The notes under the pieces are model-generated. The model did not search any database. It had not been told where the DNA came from and was given only the letters and a program-made list of their open reading frames with translations. DNA of 51,328 nt from UBA7803 sp041690675. GTDB lineage: Bacteria; Pseudomonadota; Gammaproteobacteria; Pseudomonadales; Azotimanducaceae. Positions 46,076 through 51,328 of this stretch are shown here, piece by piece (positions within the stretch are counted from its first letter, which is position 1; the number at the start of each line of letters is the position of its first letter). The stretch is from the NCBI GenBank assembly GCA_041690675.1, contig JAWLGU010000024.1, positions 1 through 51,328 on the forward strand, read 5' to 3'. Position numbers and translations under genes: made by a program.

Positions 46076-47924
46076 GGGCGCCTTCCTCATCCGGCGCCTC
46101 GAGGCTGAACACCGCCGACCAGGCCGGCAACACCACGGGCGCCGCCGACAACGCCGGTGTCGCGGGCGGAACGCCCGGGGTCGCGTAGATCCGCTGGCCC
46201 GGCAGCCGGCTCACCGACAAGGGCGCGCCCCCCAGGTTGGCGTGCAGCAGGTAATGCGCGCCCCCGGCAAGGGGCCAGAGCACGGTGAGCCCGGCGTCGC
46301 CCAGTAGCCGGCCCGTGCTGCCGCCGGGGACGACTCGGTCGACCAACGGCACCACGTGCTGCTGCCTGAGCGTCAGCAGATCCCGGTGCAGCCGCCACCA
46401 GCGGCCGTGCTCGCCGTGCAGCCGCTCGGACCAGTCGAGGATGGCGGCCGCGAAGGTCTCCGGAGCGAGGGGATCGGGAATGCGCTGATGAGCGTCGGGG
46501 CCGCTGAACGCGCTGAAGTGCTCGAACTCCCGCATCCGGCCCCGCCTGATGGCCTCCGCCAGCTCGCCCCGATGGTCGCAGAAGTAGGGGAACGGACTGC
46601 TCGCACACCACTCCTGGCCCATGAACAGCAGCGGCGGCATGGGCGAGAGGAGCAGGATGGCGGTGGCGGTGGTCAGCGCCTCCGTGGAGGTGATCTCGTG
46701 GAGTCGCTCGCCGGCGGCGCGGTTGCCCACCTGGTCGTGGTTCTGCAGGAAGGAGACGAAGGCGGCTACGGGCAGATGGGCGCTGGGCTCCCCCCGCGGC
46801 CCGCCGCGGTGCGCGGAGAATTCGCCCTGGTAGGCGAAGCCCTCCGTGAGGGTCCGCAGCAGGTGCCCCACCGGGGCGTCGGCGTAGTCCCCGTAGTAGC
46901 TGTCGCTCTCCCCCGTGACGATGACGTGGACCGCGTGGTGAAAGTCGTCGTTCCACTGGGCGTCGTATCGCTGCAGCGGCGGCCCGGAGAGCCAGCGTGC
47001 TTCGTTGGCGTCGTTCTCGAGGATCAGGTGCACGTGGCGCGACTGGCCCGGCCCTTCGCGTACCCGGCGCGCCAGCTCGGGCAGAATGTGCGGGTCGGAG
47101 TCGTCGCAGATGGCGTGAACGGCGTCCAGGCGCAGCCCATCGAACCGGTACTCGTCGAGCCAGTACAGGGCGTTGTCGATGAAGAACCCGCGAGTGACCT
47201 CACGGCTGGGACCGTCGAAGTCGATGGCGTCGCCCCACGGCGTCTTGTGCCGGTCGGTGAAGAACGGCTGAGCGTACGCGCCGAGGTAGTTTCCGTCGGG
47301 TCCGAAATGGTTGTAGACCACGTCCAGCAGCACCATGAGTCTGCGCTCGTGGGCCGCGTCGATGAGCTCCATCAGCTCCAGCGGCGGGCCGTAACGATGG
47401 TCTGGCGCGAACGGCAGCACGCCGTCGTAGCCCCAGTTGCGCGTGCCGGGGAAGTCCGCCAGCGGCATCAGCTCGATGGCGGTCACCCCCAGCTCCACCA
47501 GGGTGTCCAGCGCATCCATTACCCCGAGGTAGGTGCCCGCCGGGGTGAACGAGCCCACGTGCAGCTCGTAGACCACCGCTTCGCACCATGGCCGGCCGGC
47601 CCAGCCGGTGGTGCGCCAGGCATAGGTGCCGGTATCCACCACCTGGCTCGGACCGTGACAATCGCCGGGCTGAAACCGGGAGGCCGGATCCGGCACGTCG
47701 AGATGGCCGTCCACCCGGTAACGGTACCGGGTCCCCGGGCCCGCGCCGGCGACCCACGTCTGCCACCAGCCGCCCTCCTGTCGATCCATGGACCGAATCT
47801 CGCGGGCCCCCGGCCCTTCCGTGACCAGCTCGAGCCGGCTGGCGCTGGGGGCCCAGAGGCGGAACTCCACCCCATCGCGCAAGAGCCGCGGCCCCCAGCC
47901 GCCGGGCCGGTGGTCACTCACCAT
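46068..47924 (-). CDS. treZ: Maltooligosyltrehalose trehalohydrolase
   Basis: Releases trehalose from maltooligosyl-trehalose made by TreY; 618 residues, GH13_10. An N-terminal CBM48-like domain (FRLWAPSASRLELV) is followed by the barrel with Asp267 (GLRLDAVHAI), Glu303 (LILENDANEARW) and FLQNHDQVGNR. ELHVGSFTPAGTYLG and NHFGPDGNYLG are TreZ-typical. The ATG at 47924 lies 11 bp inside the end of glgX. It is adjacent to its functional partner TreY, which is encoded in the next gene's fusion. Confidence 0.96.
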   Translation of the reverse strand: MVSDHRPGGWGPRLLRDGVEFRLWAPSASRLELVTEGPGAREIRSMDRQEGGWWQTWVAGAGPGTRYRYRVDGHLDVPDPASRFQPGDCHGPSQVVDTGTYAWRTTGWAGRPWCEAVVYELHVGSFTPAGTYLGVMDALDTLVELGVTAIELMPLADFPGTRNWGYDGVLPFAPDHRYGPPLELMELIDAAHERRLMVLLDVVYNHFGPDGNYLGAYAQPFFTDRHKTPWGDAIDFDGPSREVTRGFFIDNALYWLDEYRFDGLRLDAVHAICDDSDPHILPELARRVREGPGQSRHVHLILENDANEARWLSGPPLQRYDAQWNDDFHHAVHVIVTGESDSYYGDYADAPVGHLLRTLTEGFAYQGEFSAHRGGPRGEPSAHLPVAAFVSFLQNHDQVGNRAAGERLHEITSTEALTTATAILLLSPMPPLLFMGQEWCASSPFPYFCDHRGELAEAIRRGRMREFEHFSAFSGPDAHQRIPDPLAPETFAAAILDWSERLHGEHGRWWRLHRDLLTLRQQHVVPLVDRVVPGGSTGRLLGDAGLTVLWPLAGGAHYLLHANLGGAPLSVSRLPGQRIYATPGVPPATPALSAAPVVLPAWSAVFSLEAPDEEGAHD

Positions 47925-50046
47925 GACTCACCCCCGCGGAGCGGCACAGCAGCACCAGGCTCCACTCCCTGGCGCAGTAACTGCCGCGCGGGTAGTCCGA
48001 CCCCGGCGCAGCCGTCGCGCCCGTCATCGCGGTGTCCACCAGGCGCCGCCAGCTTCCCTCGCCCCAGGCCTGAGGCACCACGAAAGCCACCGGCTTCGGG
48101 CTCGCGTTGCACAAGAGCAGGAACACGTCGTCGCGCAGCGGCTCGTTGCGTGCGCTCCGCTCTTCGATGGCGTTGCCGTTGATGAGCACGCCGATGGCCT
48201 GGGCTTCCGGGTTGCGCCAGTCCGCCTCCGTCAGCTCGTGGCCGTCCGGGCGCAGCCAGATGATTTCCCGCTCACGATGGTCCCCCTCGTGGGGCCGGAA
48301 GAACGTGCTGCGAACGAACGCGGGATGGCGCCGGCGCACGCCGATCAGGGTTGTCACGAACTCGAAAAAGTCGGCGTCGCGCTGGAGATCGCCCCAATCC
48401 ACCCAGCTCACCTCGTTGTCCTGGCAGTACGCGTTGTTGTTGCCGTTCTGAGTGCGGCCCATCTCGTCGCCGGCCAGGAGCATGGGCACGCCCTGAGACA
48501 GCAGCAGGGTGGCCATCAGGTTGCGCCGCTGCCGGTCGCGCAGGCGCTGCACCGCCGGGTCGTCGGTCTCGCCCTCCACCCCGCAGTTCCAGGAAACGTT
48601 GTGATCGTCGCCGTCCTGGTTGCCCTCCAGGTTGGGCTCGTTGTGCTTGCGCTCGTAGCTGACGAGATCGCGCAGCGTGAAACCGTCGTGGGCGGTGACG
48701 AAATTGATGCTGGCGTGGGGGGAGCGGCCGCCGTGCTGGTACAGGTCGCTGGATCCGGTGAGCCGGGAAGCGAGCTCGCCGATGAGGCCGGGGTCACCCC
48801 GCCAGTAGGCGCGCACGGCGTCGCGGTAGCGGCCGTTCCATTCGGCCCAGCGCACCGGGAAATTGCCCACCTGGTACCCGCCCTCGCCCACGTCCCAGGG
48901 CTCGGCGATGAGCTTGACGTTGGCGAGCACGGGATCCTGGTGGATGACGTCGAAGAACGAGCTCAGCCGGTCGACCTCGTAGAGCTCCCGGGCGAGGGCG
49001 GAGGCGAGATCGAAGCGGAAGCCATCCACGTGCATCTCCCGCACCCAGTAGCGGAGGCTGTCCATCATGAGCTGCAGGGTCCGGGGGTGACGCATGTTGA
49101 GGGTGTTGCCGCAGCCGGTGAAATCCATGTAGTAGCGCGGATCCTCCGGCGTGAGGCGGTAGTAGGCGGCGTTGTCGATGCCGCGGAACGACAGCGTCGG
49201 CCCCAGGTGGTTGCCTTCGGCGGTGTGGTTGTAGACCACGTCCAGAATCACCTCGATACCGGCAGAATGCAGCCGCTTCACCATGCGCTTGAACTCGGCG
49301 ATGTCGCCGGTTGCGCTGTAGCGCATGTCGGGGGAGAAGTAGCCGATGGTGTCGTAGCCCCAGTAGTTGGTGAGCCCCTGCTCCACCAGGCGTCGCTCGT
49401 CCACGTGGGTGTGAACCGGCATCAGCTCCACCGCGGTGACGCCCAGCCGCTGCAGGTGCTCGATGGCGGGTGGGCTGGCCAGAGCGGCATACGTGCCACG
49501 GATGTCGGGGTCGATATCCGGGTGCCGGAAGGTGAAGCCCTTCACATGCAGCTCGTAGATGAGGGTGTCGCTCCAGGGTGTTTCCAGCGGCTTGTCGTGG
49601 CCCCAGCTGAAGGCCTCCTCCACCACCACGCACTTCGGCACGTCCCGGGCGTTGTCGCGCCGGTCCATGACCAGGTCCTCGGCCTTGGCGCCGATACGGT
49701 AACCGTAGTGGGCATTTCGCCAGCGCAGGTGCCCGAAGACCATCCGCGCGTAGGGGTCGAGCAGCAGCTTGTAATGGTTGAAGCGGTGGCCGCGATGCGG
49801 ATCGTACGGGCCGTGCACCCGGAAGCCGTAGCGCTGCCCCGGGCGTGCCTCGGGGAGATAGCAGTGCCAGACCTGGTCAGTGGGCACGCTGAGCTCGATG
49901 CGCTGCTCCTGGCGACCCGCGGCGTCGAACAGGCACAGCTCGACCAGGTCCGCGTTCTCCGAGAACAGCGCGAAGTTCACGCCCTCGCCATCCCAGGTCG
50001 CCCCCAGCGGATACGGACGTCCGCGCCACACCGCCGGCCTCTTCAT
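47914..50046 (-). CDS. glgX: Glycogen debranching enzyme
   Basis: Isoamylase-type enzyme that hydrolyses alpha-1,6 branches of glucan and supplies linear maltodextrins to MalQ, TreY and TreZ; 710 residues. An N-terminal CBM48 (GRPYPLGATWDGEGVNFALFSENA in part) precedes the barrel with GFRFDLASALARE (nucleophile Asp), KLIAEPWDVGEGGYQ (acid Glu) and TAHDGFTLRDLVSY. WNGRYRDAVRAYWRGD and NGNNNAYCQDNE are typical of GlgX. The ATG at 50046 begins the family-like sequence; a GTG at 50061 would add five residues. The intergenic distance from otsA is 46 bp. Confidence 0.96.
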   Translation of the reverse strand: MKRPAVWRGRPYPLGATWDGEGVNFALFSENADLVELCLFDAAGRQEQRIELSVPTDQVWHCYLPEARPGQRYGFRVHGPYDPHRGHRFNHYKLLLDPYARMVFGHLRWRNAHYGYRIGAKAEDLVMDRRDNARDVPKCVVVEEAFSWGHDKPLETPWSDTLIYELHVKGFTFRHPDIDPDIRGTYAALASPPAIEHLQRLGVTAVELMPVHTHVDERRLVEQGLTNYWGYDTIGYFSPDMRYSATGDIAEFKRMVKRLHSAGIEVILDVVYNHTAEGNHLGPTLSFRGIDNAAYYRLTPEDPRYYMDFTGCGNTLNMRHPRTLQLMMDSLRYWVREMHVDGFRFDLASALARELYEVDRLSSFFDVIHQDPVLANVKLIAEPWDVGEGGYQVGNFPVRWAEWNGRYRDAVRAYWRGDPGLIGELASRLTGSSDLYQHGGRSPHASINFVTAHDGFTLRDLVSYERKHNEPNLEGNQDGDDHNVSWNCGVEGETDDPAVQRLRDRQRRNLMATLLLSQGVPMLLAGDEMGRTQNGNNNAYCQDNEVSWVDWGDLQRDADFFEFVTTLIGVRRRHPAFVRSTFFRPHEGDHREREIIWLRPDGHELTEADWRNPEAQAIGVLINGNAIEERSARNEPLRDDVFLLLCNASPKPVAFVVPQAWGEGSWRRLVDTAMTGATAAPGSDYPRGSYCAREWSLVLLCRSAGVSHGE

Positions 50047-50092
50047 GATCCCGCTCGCCACGCCGGCCGGACGAGGGGCTGCTGCGCGCCTG

Positions 50093-51328
50093 TCAGCCGG
50101 GCTGCAGACATCGTGCCTCGTCTAGGAAGGACTTCACCCAGCTGTGGGCGTCGCCGCGCAGGATGCGATGATTCATCCGCCGCATCCGCGCCGTCGCTTC
50201 GCCGTCCGAGACCGACAGCGCCCGGTGGATGGTTTCCGTCATCCCCTCCAGATCGTAGGGATTGACCAGCAGGGCGTCGTCCAGCTCCTCCGCGGCCCCG
50301 GCCAGCTCGCTCAGCACCAGCACGCCCGGGCGGTCACGGTGCGCGGCGCAGTACTCCTTCGCCACCAGGTTCATACCGTCGCGGTACGGCGTCACCACGG
50401 CTACGTCCGCGGCCAGATACCAGGCCACCAGCTCCTTCATCGGAAACGAGCGGCAGAACAGCTTCACCGGATTCCAGTGGGGTTGCGCCCAGCGCCCGTT
50501 CACGGACCCCGCGAGCTGCTCCATGCGCACGCGGAGCTGCTGATAGCTGTCAATCTCCACCCGGCTCGGCACGGCGATCTGCGCGAACACCACCCGCCCC
50601 CGCAGCTCCGAATGACGCGACAGCAGGAGATCGATGGCCTCGAGGCGACGGTCGATGCCCTTGGTGTAATCGAGCCGGTCCACGCCCAGGAGCAGCCGCT
50701 CTCCGCCCATCTGCTGCCGCAGCCGCGCGGCCCTCTGCCGGACCCACGGATCCTGCTGCAGCCGGTGAACGAGCTGCGTGTCGATGCCCACGGGGATGGC
50801 CCGCACCCGGATGGTGCGGCCGTCCAGATGCAGCGTGTTCCGAATCGGGTCCCACTCGGCGCCCAGCATCCGGTTGGCGGTCTCACAGAAGTTCCGGCCG
50901 TAATGCTCGGTGTGAAAGCCGATGAGATCGGCGGCCAGCATCCCCTCCAGAATCTCCTTGGCCCACGGCAGGGTGCGAAACAGGTCGTAGCTCGGAAACG
51001 GCGTGTGCAGGAAGAAACCGATGTCGAAGCTGCCGGGAGCGATCTCCCGCAACAGCCTCGGCACCAGACTGAGCTGGTAGTCGTGCACCCAGACGAAGCT
51101 GCCGGGGGCGCACTGCTCCGCCGCCACCGCGGCGAAGTACTGGTTCACCCGGCGGTAGTCGCGCCAGTCGGAGGAGCAGCACGCACCGGCCTGGTGCAGC
51201 ATGCTGTGGTACAAGGGCCACAGCGTGCCGTTGGAAAGCCGGGTGTAGAAACCGTCCTGGAGATTGGCGGGATAACGCACCGCCACGCTCTGGTAGGCGG
51301 GCTGAGCCTGTCCGTTGCCGGCGCTCGA
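50093..51328 (-). CDS. otsA: Trehalose-6-phosphate synthase, N-terminus outside window
   Basis: GT20 enzyme making trehalose-6-phosphate from UDP-glucose and glucose-6-phosphate. 411 codons are visible and the frame is still open at the window edge, so about 60-90 N-terminal residues are missing. Visible signatures: NGTLWPLYH, WVHDYQLSLVPRLLRE, FFLHTPFPSYDLFR, the donor-site GVDRLDYTKGI, and PYRDGMNLVAKEY near the end. The phosphatase OtsB that normally follows is not found between this gene and glgX; it may lie upstream of the window or elsewhere. It is the first visible gene of the operon. Confidence 0.95.
   Translation of the reverse strand, partial: SSAGNGQAQPAYQSVAVRYPANLQDGFYTRLSNGTLWPLYHSMLHQAGACCSSDWRDYRRVNQYFAAVAAEQCAPGSFVWVHDYQLSLVPRLLREIAPGSFDIGFFLHTPFPSYDLFRTLPWAKEILEGMLAADLIGFHTEHYGRNFCETANRMLGAEWDPIRNTLHLDGRTIRVRAIPVGIDTQLVHRLQQDPWVRQRAARLRQQMGGERLLLGVDRLDYTKGIDRRLEAIDLLLSRHSELRGRVVFAQIAVPSRVEIDSYQQLRVRMEQLAGSVNGRWAQPHWNPVKLFCRSFPMKELVAWYLAADVAVVTPYRDGMNLVAKEYCAAHRDRPGVLVLSELAGAAEELDDALLVNPYDLEGMTETIHRALSVSDGEATARMRRMNHRILRGDAHSWVKSFLDEARCLQPG

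Noticed and set aside
43778..46108. A 776-codon open frame on the plus strand
   Set aside because: Antisense to the MalQ half of the fusion; compositional artefact.
47788..50265. An 825-codon open frame on the plus strand
   Set aside because: Antisense to glgX and treZ, both with complete motifs.

Overview
The window is high-GC, densely coded bacterial DNA carrying three 100-N scaffold gaps (4703-4802, 9431-9530, 29717-29816). I saw no rRNA, tRNA, CRISPR array, phage gene or transposase. The gene content (thiopurine methyltransferase, AcnA-type aconitase, ExoD-like protein, RND efflux pair, a full GlgE/TreS/TreYZ/OtsA trehalose locus) fits a gammaproteobacterium, perhaps a halotolerant relative of the Ectothiorhodospiraceae. 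That placement is an inference from gene content, not from a phylogenetic marker.

Layout. 1-4.7 kb: aconitase (3' end outside the window), a voltage-gated K+ channel with a C-terminal zinc ribbon, thiopurine S-methyltransferase and a two-domain sulfurtransferase. 4.8-9.4 kb: a separate contig with a lipoprotein membrane-fusion subunit, an RND permease and the 3' part of a second K+ channel cut by a gap. 9.5-15 kb: acyl-CoA metabolism (enoyl-CoA hydratase, acyl-CoA synthetase, histidine-phosphatase-like protein, ACAD10/11-like dehydrogenase, SDR). 15-17.2 kb: orphan ParA-like ATPase, hemerythrin-domain protein and ExoD-like membrane protein, with a 17-bp tandem repeat in the divergent spacer.

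17-29.5 kb: a glycan-type locus. Ten minus-strand genes (29527 down to 19095) are joined head to tail by 4-bp ATGA/GTGA overlaps (13-14 bp at the last two junctions): zinc alcohol dehydrogenase, Gfo/Idh/MocA oxidoreductase, UDP-glucuronate decarboxylase-like enzyme, two further sugar epimerases, a GT4 glycosyltransferase, three tandem CgeB-like glycosyltransferases and a CmoB-like methyltransferase. A cytoplasmic clan-A glycoside hydrolase and a sulfotransferase-like gene lie beside its 3' end. There is no polymerase, flippase, ABC exporter or initiating phosphoglycosyltransferase. It therefore looks like a pathway for a small glycosylated, methylated and possibly sulfated product, and it is my best candidate for an undescribed system.

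30-33.8 kb: an N-formylglutamate-amidohydrolase-like gene (plus), then a minus-strand CYP152 fatty-acid peroxygenase coupled by GTGA to a zinc alcohol dehydrogenase. 33.8-51.3 kb: one minus-strand alpha-glucan/trehalose operon, transcribed otsA (5' end outside the window) - glgX - treZ - malQ/treY fusion - glgB - glgE - treS/maltokinase fusion. It brings together enzymes of the three main trehalose routes (OtsA; TreY/TreZ; TreS) and the GlgE glucan route, and would let the cell move glucose between alpha-glucan and trehalose, most plausibly under osmotic or desiccation stress.
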